Below are positions 5,984-13,492 of a stretch of DNA of 25,487 bases, piece after piece. The translations under genes and the position numbers were made by a program. The notes beneath the pieces were generated by a model. It was not told where the DNA came from. It saw only the letters and a list, made by a program, of their open reading frames with translations, and did no database searches. Within the stretch, counting starts at the first letter, position 1; each line of letters starts with the position of its first letter. The stretch comes from AC-52 sp044870295 (lineage in GTDB: Bacteria; Actinomycetota; UBA4738). The stretch covers positions 1 to 25,487 of the forward strand of contig JBIOYQ010000038.1 in NCBI GenBank assembly GCA_044870295.1, read 5' to 3'.

Positions 5984-8026
5984 TCAGGGCTGGGACTTGA
6001 ACACCCCGTCGCTGGTGGCGGCGTACAAGGCTCCGCTCCCGTCGAAAACCAAGGCGAATACATAGCTGTCGCCTAACCCGTCGGCGAAGGGGGTCCAGCT
6101 CTGCCCGGCGTCGGAGCTTCGTGAGACAGGGTCTGCGTAGCCGGTGCTGCCGGCGAACAGGGTCTGCGGATCGGCAGGGTCGATGACGACGGAGGACATC
6201 CAGTTGTCCTCGACGGTCAGCAGGTCATCCCAGTGGTCTGCCGCGTCCGACGTGCGGTACACGGTGCTCATGTAGCACTCCACCTCCTCACCGTGACCCC
6301 CGCAGCCTGCAGCGGCATAGATGGTGGAGTGGTCCCGAGGATCGATGGCGAGCCCATAGACGGACGTGTCGTAGCCCGAGAAGCCAGTGCTCGACCTGGA
6401 CCATGTCGCACCGGCATCCCCGGACTTGTACACGCCCGCCGAGTTTTCCCCGTCATCGTAGGAAAGGCCCGCGTAGACGACAGCCGGATCAGTTGGGTCG
6501 ATCAGCAACGCGGTGACGTCGAGAAATCCGACAAGACCATCGGATGCGTCGATCCAGGTGTTCCCGCGATCGGTCGACTTCACCACCCCGCTGTTACCGC
6601 CCGCGTAGATCGTGGAGGGCGCCGACGGATCGATGGCCACGACAGCGATGGGAGTCAAGGGAAGACTCCCGTTGAGCGGTGCCCAAGAGATCCCGCCGTC
6701 GGTGGTCCTGAACATCTCCCCAAGGGAGGTTCCCGCATACAGGGTCAATGGGTCTGATGGATCGAGGGTCAGGGCGGTGACCGACCCGAGCGTCGACAAG
6801 CCCACGCTCGCGTCGGTCCACGTTCTCCCTCCGTCAGTGCTCTTGAGGACGCCAAACGCCGAGGCGTAGATCGTCCCCGGTGCCGTCGGGTCTGCTGCGA
6901 TGGCCGCCGACCCAAACAATGCCAGCGCCGTGCTGAGCTGCCATGTCACTCCGCCTCGAGCCGACATGAACACCGCGTTCGATGTTCCCGCGAAGAGCTT
7001 CGTCGTTCGAGATGGATCGATCGCGATGGCGTTCACCCACGGAACGGTCAGGCCATCGTTCACCTGCTGCCAGATGTCCCCCCCGTTCCCCGTTTTGAAA
7101 ATGCCCAAGCCCGCAGGCCCCGCGTATACCGTCGCCGGGCGGGCTGGGTCAATGGCCAGGGTGTTCACGGTCCCCCACGAGCTCAACCGGGTCCACGTCG
7201 TACCTCCGTCCGTCGTCTTGAGGACCCCGCCCTGCCCTTCGAGCCGCTCGTACGTCCCCGCGTAGAGGGTCTCCGGATCGAGCGGATCGATGGCCAGGGC
7301 CAAGACGCGGAGGGACCCCATCTCACCGCCGTTCGCGGGGAGCCAGGTGGCCCCCCCGTCAGTGGTCTTGTAGACGCCGTGGCCGTCCGACTGCGTGTTG
7401 TTGGTCCCCACGTAGATTGTCTCGGGGTCCGCCGGGTCCAGGGCTAGCGCTTGCATCTTGTCGAGCGGGACCCCGCTGCTCGCCTTGATCCACGTGCGAC
7501 CGCCGTTGGTGGACTTGTAGACGTAGGCGTCGTTGGCGGTGTACACGGTCTGCGTCTCGAGGGGGTCGATCGCGATAGCCCAGACGTAGCGGCTTGACAT
7601 GTGGCCGGTCTGCGACCAGGTGACTCCGCCGTTCTTGGATCTCCAGACTCCCTCGCCGTAGGTCCCCGCGTAGACCGTCTGCGGATCGGACGGATCGATG
7701 ACGAGGGCTTGGACCTGGGCGGCGAGCGCGCCGGTCTTCCTCCACGTGACGCCGCCGTCGGTGGACTTGTACACGCCGTCGGGACCGCCTCGATAGACGA
7801 TCGTCGTGGCCACGGGATCGATGGCGAGGGCGAGCGTAGTGACGTTGGTTGGACCCCCGGTCCGGGTCCACGTGGCAAGCGGTCCGCCAGGCGTGGTCAC
7901 CTCCGCTGATGCGCTGCCCGCGGTGGACATCAGCAGTGCCCACGTGCTCAGGAGCACGGTGGCGTTGATCGTCCACCAAGGCAAGCCGCCTCGCCGCGGG
8001 ACCGTCATCGAGCCAACACTAGACAT
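5984..8026 (-). CDS. Secreted BNR/VPS10-like beta-propeller protein, about 14 repeats
   Basis: 680 aa from ATG 8026. A second ATG at 8008 (MTVPRRGG) is preceded by TAGTGT and 7 nt and may be the true, leaderless start. An N-terminal signal peptide is clear: basic residues, a hydrophobic core (A-T-V-L-L-S-T-W-A-L-L-M) and an A-S-A cleavage site before E-V-T-T. The rest consists of about 14 repeats of 40-55 residues with the pattern A-x-I-D-P-x-x-P-x-T-x-Y-A-G, then G-V-Y-K-S-T-D-G-G-x-T-W. The S-x-D-x-G-x-T-W Asp-box is typical of sialidase/VPS10/photosystem-assembly propellers. Fourteen repeats would fit two seven-bladed propellers. There is no catalytic domain or cell-wall anchor. It lies between dop and pup on the same strand, where most actinobacteria have no gene. 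Ligand and function unknown. Confidence 0.85.
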   Translation of the reverse strand: MSSVGSMTVPRRGGLPWWTINATVLLSTWALLMSTAGSASAEVTTPGGPLATWTRTGGPTNVTTLALAIDPVATTIVYRGGPDGVYKSTDGGVTWRKTGALAAQVQALVIDPSDPQTVYAGTYGEGVWRSKNGGVTWSQTGHMSSRYVWAIAIDPLETQTVYTANDAYVYKSTNGGRTWIKASSGVPLDKMQALALDPADPETIYVGTNNTQSDGHGVYKTTDGGATWLPANGGEMGSLRVLALAIDPLDPETLYAGTYERLEGQGGVLKTTDGGTTWTRLSSWGTVNTLAIDPARPATVYAGPAGLGIFKTGNGGDIWQQVNDGLTVPWVNAIAIDPSRTTKLFAGTSNAVFMSARGGVTWQLSTALALFGSAAIAADPTAPGTIYASAFGVLKSTDGGRTWTDASVGLSTLGSVTALTLDPSDPLTLYAGTSLGEMFRTTDGGISWAPLNGSLPLTPIAVVAIDPSAPSTIYAGGNSGVVKSTDRGNTWIDASDGLVGFLDVTALLIDPTDPAVVYAGLSYDDGENSAGVYKSGDAGATWSRSSTGFSGYDTSVYGLAIDPRDHSTIYAAAGCGGHGEEVECYMSTVYRTSDAADHWDDLLTVEDNWMSSVVIDPADPQTLFAGSTGYADPVSRSSDAGQSWTPFADGLGDSYVFALVFDGSGALYAATSDGVFKSQP

Positions 8027-8092
8027 GAGGCGTGGGGACTGGGAAGGGTCGGTCGATAAGAATTCCCTGAGAGTCGGGGCGGGCAGGGCTGG

Positions 8093-9577
8093 CTACCGCT
8101 GGAGCGCTGCGATCAGGCTGGCCGCGGTCTCCGACGCCTCCAACAGATCTTCGACGTGGTCCCGGGTCCCCCTGAGAGGTTCCCGGGTCGGCACGCGCTG
8201 CAACGCCTCGGCGCCCGTGTCGAAGATGATCGAGTCCCAGGAGGCCGCCGCGATCGACTGCGGGTACCGTGCGATGCAGCGGCCACGGAAGTAGGCGCGT
8301 GTGTCGTCGGGGGGCTGTTCGATGGCTCGCTGGATCTCCGCCTCCGCGACGATGCGCTCGACCTTTCCGGCATCGACGAGGCGGTAGTACAGGCCCTTGT
8401 CCTGTCGGATGTCGTGATACTGGAGGTCGATCATGGCCAGCTTCGGGCTGTGCCAGTCCAGGCCGTCGCGGACCCGATAGGCCTCGAGCATCCGGTACTT
8501 CGCCACCCAGTCCAGTTCGCGGTGGAGGCTGAGCGGGTCGTCCTCGATGCCTCCCAGCACGGACTCCCACCACGTGAGGACCTCGACATGTGAGGCCGAC
8601 GGGTCCACCTCCTTGACGTACGCCTTCGCCAGGTCTAGGTACTCCCACTGCAGCTCGAGCGCCCGGAGCCGACGGCCGTCACGCAGCCTGACCGTCTGGC
8701 GGCAGGAGGTGTCCCACGACACTTCGTGGAGGGCGCCGACCGGCGATTCCAGCGAGAGGTCCGGGACGAACTCGTCCTCGATCATCTTGAGGACCAGGGC
8801 GGTCGTTCCTGCCTTCAGGAACGTGGCCACCTCGCACATGTTGGCGTCGCCCACGATGACGTGGAGCCGGCGGTACTTCTCGGGGTCCGCGTGCGGCTCG
8901 TCTCGCGTGTTGATGATGGGCCGCTTCAGGGTGGTCTCCAGACCCACCTCCGCCTCGAAGAAGTCGGGTCGCTGGGACAGCTGGTAGTGGACGTGCCGGG
9001 CCTCCTCGCGCGGGCTCTCCGATCCGACCTTCCCGGCCCCCGTGAAGATCTGCCGCGTGACCAGGAAGGGCGTCAGGTCGCGAACGATTCGGGCGAACGG
9101 CGTGCCCCGATCCACCAGGTAGTTCTCGTGGCAGCCGTACGAGTTGCCCTTGCCGTCGGTGTTGTTCTTGTAGATGGCCAGGCGCTCTCCGGGCGGCAGC
9201 AGCTCGCGAGCGGACTGGAGGGATCGCTCCAGAATCCGTTCGCCCGCCTTGTCGTGGGCCACCAGGCCCCGCGCGGTGGCGCACTCCGGTGTCGAGTACT
9301 CGGGGTGGGCGTGGTCCACGTAGTACCGCGCCCCGTTGGGAAGGATGACGTTCGCCAGACCCAGGTCTTCCTCGACCGGCTGGCGCTCCTGCACCGGTTC
9401 GAATCCCCGGGCGTCGCGCAACGGTGACTCCTGCTCGTAGTCCCAACGGATCCGCCGCAGCGTGCCGGCATAGGAGTTGATGAGCAGCGAGGAGGACAGG
9501 ACCGGGTTGAAGTCGCCCATGCCGGGGCCAGAGATGCCGTACTCGGTTTCGATGCCCATCACCTTGGGGATCGACAT
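8093..9577 (-). CDS. dop: Deamidase/depupylase Dop
   Basis: 494 aa. Removes Pup from substrates (and deamidates Pup in species where it ends in Gln). It shares the PafA fold but carries the Dop-specific insertion near residues 35-75 (Dop-loop region, R-I-R-W-D-Y-E-Q-E-S-P-L-R-D). Key residues are G-I-E-T-E-Y-G at 8-14, Y-Y-V-D-H-A-H-P-E-Y with Asp88 as the expected catalytic aspartate, Y-K-N-N-T-D-G-K-G-N-S-Y-G-C-H-E-N, and N-T-R-D-E-P-H-A-D. The start is supported by AGGAG 4 nt before ATG 9577. It follows arc by 48 nt, so arc-dop are probably one transcript. Because this Pup already ends in Glu, depupylation is its likely main job here. Confidence 0.96.
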   Translation of the reverse strand: MSIPKVMGIETEYGISGPGMGDFNPVLSSSLLINSYAGTLRRIRWDYEQESPLRDARGFEPVQERQPVEEDLGLANVILPNGARYYVDHAHPEYSTPECATARGLVAHDKAGERILERSLQSARELLPPGERLAIYKNNTDGKGNSYGCHENYLVDRGTPFARIVRDLTPFLVTRQIFTGAGKVGSESPREEARHVHYQLSQRPDFFEAEVGLETTLKRPIINTRDEPHADPEKYRRLHVIVGDANMCEVATFLKAGTTALVLKMIEDEFVPDLSLESPVGALHEVSWDTSCRQTVRLRDGRRLRALELQWEYLDLAKAYVKEVDPSASHVEVLTWWESVLGGIEDDPLSLHRELDWVAKYRMLEAYRVRDGLDWHSPKLAMIDLQYHDIRQDKGLYYRLVDAGKVERIVAEAEIQRAIEQPPDDTRAYFRGRCIARYPQSIAAASWDSIIFDTGAEALQRVPTREPLRGTRDHVEDLLEASETAASLIAALQR

Positions 9578-9625
9578 GGCGCTCCTAGGATACGTGCCCC
9601 AGGGGACGGGCCGGTGAACGCGGCC

Positions 9626-11380
9626 TTACAGGTACTGCCCGGCGCTGACCCGCTCGACCTGGCGGCCCTCCTTGCCGGGCTCACCGAGCAGCGTCCGGAT
9701 GTACACGATCCGCTCGCCCTTCTTGCCCGAGATCCTGGCCCAGTCGTCCGGGTTGGTGGTGTTGGGCAGGTCCTCGTTCTCCTTGAACTCGTCCCGGATC
9801 GCCGTGATCAGGTCCTCGAGCTTCAGGCCCTTCTCGCCCTGGGAGAGGAACCGCTTGATGGCCATCTTCTTGGCGCGCCGGACGATGTTCTCGATCATGG
9901 CGCCCGAGTTGAAGTCCTTGAAGTACAGGATCTCCTTGTCACCGGACTGATAGGTCACTTCGAGGAACCGGTTCTCCTCCGACGCCGCGTACATGCGGTC
10001 GATCGTGGTGTCGATCATGCGCCGGATGGCCTTCTCCCGGTCGCCGCCGACGGTTTCCAGCTCGGAGCCGTGGAGGGGGACCTCGGGGGTGAGGTACTTC
10101 GCCAGGATCTCACGCGCCGCGTCGCCGTCGGGTCGCTCGATCTTGATCTTCACGTCCAGCCGGCCCGGCCGCAGGATGGCCGGGTCGATCATGTCCTCGC
10201 GGTTGGACGCGCCGATCACGATGACGTTCTTCAGGCCCTCCACTCCGTCGATCTCCGACAGCAGCTGGGGAACGATGGTGTTCTCCACATCGCTGGAGAT
10301 GCCGCTGCCACGCGTGCGGAACAAGGAGTCCATCTCGTCGAAGAACACGATGACCGGGAATCCCTCGGCGGACTTCTCCTTGGCCCGCTGGAAGATCAGC
10401 CGGATCTGCCGCTCGGTCTCACCCACGTATTTGTTGAGGAGCTCGGGCCCCTTGATGTTCAAGAAGTACGAGTGTGCGTCGCTGTGCCCGGTCTTCTCCG
10501 CCACCTGCTGGGCCAGTGAGTGCGCGACGGCCTTGGCGATGAGCGTCTTGCCGCAGCCGGGCGGGCCGTACAGGAGGACGCCCTTGGGCGGTGGAAGCTG
10601 GTGCTCGGCGAACAGCTCGGCGTAGAGGAACGGCAGCTCCACGGCGTCGCGGATGTCCTCGATCTGCGGCCCGAGTCCCCCGATGTCTTCGTACGACACG
10701 TCGGGGATCTCCTCGAGGATGACCTCCTCCACCTCTTCCTTCGGCAGGGTCTCGAGCGCGTAGCCGGAGCGCGGGTCGTAGAGCACGGGGTCGCCCACCC
10801 GCAGCGAGCCGCGGATGGAGTGCGACAGCATGGCCACGGCCTCCTCGTCGCCGCGCCCGATCAGCACGGCGCGGTCCTCGCCGAGCAGCTGCTTGACGGT
10901 GGTGACCTCTCCGATGACCTCTTGGTCGAGCACGTCCACGACGTTGAGGGCCTCGTTGAGGATGACCTCGACGCCCTTGCGGAACCGGCCGTGGTCGATC
11001 TCGGGATCGACGTTGACGCGCATCTTGCGCCCACCGGTGAACACGTCGACCGATCCCTCGTCGTTCTCGGCCAGATAGACGCCGAAGGTCGCGGGAGGAC
11101 GAGCGAGCTTCTCGACCTCTTCCTTCAGGGCGGCGATCTTCTCGCGCTCCGAGCGGAGGACCTCGACGAGCTTGTCGTTCTGGGCGATGGCCCGGGCCAG
11201 CTCGCCCCGCTGTTGCAGCAGCTGCTCCTCCAGGACCTTGACCTGGCGGGGAGAGTTCGTGAGGCGGCGTCGCAGCAGCGCCGTCTCGTCTTCGAGGAAC
11301 TTGATCTGGGTCTGGAGCTGGTGGATCTCCTTCTCGTACCGCTCCAGTTGTTCCTCAGGGTCCGGCGTCTTTTGCGGCAT
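9626..11380 (-). CDS. arc: Proteasome-associated AAA ATPase ARC/Mpa
   Basis: 584 aa. Hexameric unfoldase that binds Pup through its coiled coils and threads substrates into the 20S core. The N-terminal coiled coil spans about residues 8-92 (heptads rich in Leu, Glu and Gln), followed by a double OB-fold region (about 97-210) and one AAA module. Walker A is G-P-P-G-C-G-K-T (272-279), Walker B is V-I-V-F-F-D-E (343-349), the pore loop is K-Y-V-G (317-320), and sensor and arginine-finger residues lie in G-A-S-N-R-E-D-M-I-D-P-A-I-L-R-P-G-R. The C-terminus is G-Q-Y-L, the proteasome-docking motif with penultimate Tyr. The start is ATG 11380, 111 nt after the trmI stop, with its own promoter candidate in the gap. 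Confidence 0.97.
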   Translation of the reverse strand: MPQKTPDPEEQLERYEKEIHQLQTQIKFLEDETALLRRRLTNSPRQVKVLEEQLLQQRGELARAIAQNDKLVEVLRSEREKIAALKEEVEKLARPPATFGVYLAENDEGSVDVFTGGRKMRVNVDPEIDHGRFRKGVEVILNEALNVVDVLDQEVIGEVTTVKQLLGEDRAVLIGRGDEEAVAMLSHSIRGSLRVGDPVLYDPRSGYALETLPKEEVEEVILEEIPDVSYEDIGGLGPQIEDIRDAVELPFLYAELFAEHQLPPPKGVLLYGPPGCGKTLIAKAVAHSLAQQVAEKTGHSDAHSYFLNIKGPELLNKYVGETERQIRLIFQRAKEKSAEGFPVIVFFDEMDSLFRTRGSGISSDVENTIVPQLLSEIDGVEGLKNVIVIGASNREDMIDPAILRPGRLDVKIKIERPDGDAAREILAKYLTPEVPLHGSELETVGGDREKAIRRMIDTTIDRMYAASEENRFLEVTYQSGDKEILYFKDFNSGAMIENIVRRAKKMAIKRFLSQGEKGLKLEDLITAIRDEFKENEDLPNTTNPDDWARISGKKGERIVYIRTLLGEPGKEGRQVERVSAGQYL

Positions 11381-11413
11381 GACCTTTCGTACCTTCCTCT
11401 TGACCTGCCTCCC

Positions 11414-11438
11414 AATATATCCCCGGTCGTCCGGACGA
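11414..11438 (-). promoter_or_regulatory. arc promoter region with a 12-bp palindrome
   Basis: On the minus strand a TATATT box (11419 to 11414) lies 33 nt before the arc ATG, in the only AT-rich spot of the gap. Seven bases upstream of it is a perfect palindrome TCGTCCGGACGA (11427-11438), sitting in the spacer between -10 and the expected -35. This is where a repressor or activator dimer could act. No clear -35 hexamer is seen. Confidence 0.4.
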
Positions 11439-11491
11439 ACCCGGACTCCGCAATCCTTCTACGCGGAATCTCGGTTCGGGGGATGGTGAGC

Positions 11492-12280
11492 TTAAGTCCC
11501 GGCGTACGTCATCCGCCCGACCGTGATGAAGCCCGTGTGCGCCACCATACGGTGGTCAGGCCGGACGCTCCGCTCGGTGACGTGCCAGGTCCGCATCAGG
11601 ATCTCGAACGTCGTGACCTCGGTGTAGCCGGCTGCCTCCATGGCCAGGCCGCCCTGCTGCACCTGGTTCACGGTTGGGAGGTACGTGCAGAGCAGCCCGC
11701 CGGGAGGCAGGACCTGGCCGACCTCGGGGAGGATCTCCCACGGTTCCGGGAGGTCCAGCACGACCCGATCGAACCGCTCACCCGTGCCACGCACGTCGCG
11801 GACGTCCCCGAGCCGCAGATCGAGCCATGCCGGGAGCTTGCCGAAGAAGGCCTCCAGGTTCGACGAGGCCCGCTCGTGGAAGTCGGGGCGCACTTCGTAG
11901 GAGACCACCCTGCCCTCGGGCCCCGTGGCCCGGCACAGCGCGGCGGTGAGCGCTCCCGACCCGGTCCCGGCCTCCAACACGGCCGTGCCCGGAGCGATGT
12001 CGGCCTCGATGAGGATCGCTCCGATGTCCTTCGGGTAGATCACCTGCGCGCCGCGCGGCATCTTCAGCACGAAGTCCGCGAAGGTGGGTCGCATCGCCGT
12101 GAGGGAGGTACCGGTGGTCGAGTGCACCACCGTTCCCTCCTCCGAACCGAGGATGAGGTCGTGCGGCACCATCCCGGCGTGGTAGTGGAAGGTGGACCCG
12201 GGCTGGAGCCGGACCATGAACCGCCTGCCTCGCGGGTCGATCAGCAAGGCGCGTTCCCCTGGTTCGAAGGGAGCGCTCAC
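11492..12280 (-). CDS. trmI: tRNA (adenine-58-N1)-methyltransferase TrmI
   Basis: 262 aa from GTG 12280, which overlaps the stop of the upstream ttuA-like gene (GTGA). A much longer reading frame exists upstream but is antisense-type shadow. The N-terminal part forms the small beta domain (R-F-M-V-R-L-Q-P-G-S-T-F-H-Y-H-A-G). SAM-binding motif I is E-A-G-T-G-S-G-A at 103-110, preceded by G-A-Q-V-I-Y-P-K-D-I-G. The catalytic-region aspartate is in V-V-L-D-L-P-E-P (Asp176). It methylates A58 of the T-loop in tRNA, using S-adenosylmethionine, as a tetramer. The neighbouring order trmI then arc is conserved in actinobacteria. Its pairing with a tRNA thiolase suggests a tRNA-modification unit: position 54 thiolation and A58 methylation both stabilise the T-loop in thermophiles. 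Confidence 0.93.
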   Translation of the reverse strand: MSAPFEPGERALLIDPRGRRFMVRLQPGSTFHYHAGMVPHDLILGSEEGTVVHSTTGTSLTAMRPTFADFVLKMPRGAQVIYPKDIGAILIEADIAPGTAVLEAGTGSGALTAALCRATGPEGRVVSYEVRPDFHERASSNLEAFFGKLPAWLDLRLGDVRDVRGTGERFDRVVLDLPEPWEILPEVGQVLPPGGLLCTYLPTVNQVQQGGLAMEAAGYTEVTTFEILMRTWHVTERSVRPDHRMVAHTGFITVGRMTYAGT

Positions 12281-13281
12281 CCGCGGCTCGCCGGCAGCGA
12301 GCGCCCGTAGAGCTCTTCGGGGAGGACCTCGTCCGAGAGCTCCCGGCCGACCTGGTCGTCCGCCTCCTCGACGGGCGGCCCCAGGCGTTCGCCCAGGATC
12401 TGGGCCCTGGCCCGGCAGAACGCGCAGAACCGGCCCGTGGTGGGTTGCCCACACCGCCGGCACGCGACGAGGGCGTCTCCCTGGTCGTCCTGGAAGAGCT
12501 GGGCCGCTCGATCCAGGTACCCGAGGTAGAACGACGCCTTCGTCCCCGGTGACCCTGCCTCCAGATGGTTCATGGCCTCCTTGTACTTGAGCTGGGTGTT
12601 GCCGGCCACCAGGGGACACTCCTCGATCACGTAGTCGATGCCCTGGAGGAAGGCGTAGGCGGCGGTCTCGCGCTCCGAGAGCCGGTGCAGGGGTTTGACC
12701 TTTCGCACCATGCCCTCGCGGGCGGCCAGCGACGGGAACTGCCGGGCGATGTAGCCAGTCTGCCATCGCAGGGTGTTCCCGAGCAGGGTGGCCGCCTCAT
12801 CGTCGAGATTGTGGCCGGTGGCTACGACATCGAACCCGTGGTCCAGGGCCACGCGGTTGAACACGTAACGCTTCGACAGGCCGCACACCGAGCACGTGGA
12901 GCGCGAGCCCTTCCGTCCGGCCGTCGGGATGTCGAAGCCGTACTCATCGGCGAGGTCGACGTGGATCAGCTCAACTCCCCGTGCCTCGGCGAAGGCTTGG
13001 GCCACCCGGCCGGACCGCTCCGAGTACTCGCCGATCCCCAGGCCGAGATACATGCCCGTGGCCGCGTATCCCATCTCCAGCAGGGCATGCCACAGGGCGA
13101 GCGAATCCTTCCCGCCCGACACCGCCACCAGGATGCGGTCGCCCGGCCCGAACATCTCGTGGTCGTCGATGGCCCGGCGGATCTGGAGGTGCGTGTGATG
13201 GAAGAAGCACGTCTGGCAGAACGCGGCGTTGTGTCGGCGAATCTCGATGACGGCGGCGCGGGAGCAGCGCCGGCACCTCAT
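12277..13281 (-). CDS. ttuA: TtuA/Ncs6-type tRNA 2-thiolation enzyme (PP-loop ATPase)
   Basis: 334 aa. Adenylates a tRNA uridine C2 and replaces oxygen with sulfur. The PP-loop is S-G-G-K-D-S at 55-60. Cys130, Cys133 and Cys222 occupy exactly the residue numbers of the three [4Fe-4S] ligands described for Thermus TtuA. The zinc-finger cysteines are present at both ends: Cys3, Cys6, Cys22, Cys25 at the N-terminus and Cys274, Cys277, Cys286, Cys289 near the C-terminus. G-H-N-L-D-D-E-A (156-163) is the conserved second ATP/tRNA motif. The start ATG overlaps the stop of the small sulfur-carrier gene (ATGA), so enzyme and sulfur donor are made together. Substrate could be U54 (TtuA) or U34 (Ncs6-like). 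The bacterial fold and partner favour U54, but this is inference. Confidence 0.88.
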   Translation of the reverse strand: MRCRRCSRAAVIEIRRHNAAFCQTCFFHHTHLQIRRAIDDHEMFGPGDRILVAVSGGKDSLALWHALLEMGYAATGMYLGLGIGEYSERSGRVAQAFAEARGVELIHVDLADEYGFDIPTAGRKGSRSTCSVCGLSKRYVFNRVALDHGFDVVATGHNLDDEAATLLGNTLRWQTGYIARQFPSLAAREGMVRKVKPLHRLSERETAAYAFLQGIDYVIEECPLVAGNTQLKYKEAMNHLEAGSPGTKASFYLGYLDRAAQLFQDDQGDALVACRRCGQPTTGRFCAFCRARAQILGERLGPPVEEADDQVGRELSDEVLPEELYGRSLPASRG

Positions 13282-13478
13282 CGGCAGCCTCCGGAGATCA
13301 CCGGCCTCACCTCGAGCACGTCGTCATCCCTCACCCTGTCTTCCCGCGTCAGGAGGGACCGATCCCTGATGACGAGAACGGAGTCGGGATCGATCGACAG
13401 CTCGGCGAGGACCTCACGAACCCTCCGCCCTCCGGCCACGTCCAGCTCCCGATCGGGGTTCCGGAGCCTGACCTTCAC
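13278..13478 (-). CDS. ttuB: MoaD/ThiS/TtuB-like sulfur carrier with C-terminal GG-Cys-Arg
   Basis: 66 aa from GTG 13478. Beta-grasp pattern: M-K-V-R-L-R-N-P-D-R-E-L-D-V, an E-V-L-A-E-L helix, D-S-V-L-V-I-R-D, the L-L-T-R-E-D turn, and D-D-D-V-L-E-V-R-P-V-I-S-G-G-C-R. It is the likely thiocarboxylate sulfur donor to the adjacent TtuA-type enzyme. The usual family ends in Gly-Gly. Here two residues, Cys-Arg, follow, so the carrier cannot be activated unless they are removed. Its start is 14 nt after the htrA-like stop. Either the TGAGGT 12 nt upstream acts as a weak ribosome site, or TAGCCT 6 nt upstream acts as a -10 box of a leaderless transcript. Confidence 0.85.
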   Translation of the reverse strand: MKVRLRNPDRELDVAGGRRVREVLAELSIDPDSVLVIRDRSLLTREDRVRDDDVLEVRPVISGGCR

Positions 13479-13492
13479 GACGCAAGGCTACC

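Noticed and set aside
5984..8026. DNA repeats as a CRISPR or tandem-repeat array
   Set aside because: The periodicity is about 130 bp, imperfect and in frame; it is the protein-level Asp-box repeat.
10520..12310. Long plus-strand open frames opposite arc, trmI and dop
   Set aside because: Codon-shadow composition (runs of Leu, Val, Asp, Arg), no domain, no ribosome site; the minus-strand genes are certain.
12281..12766. Extension of trmI upstream of 12280
   Set aside because: It is antisense-like low-complexity sequence overlapping the ttuA-like gene; the GTG at 12280 with a GTGA overlap matches the family start.
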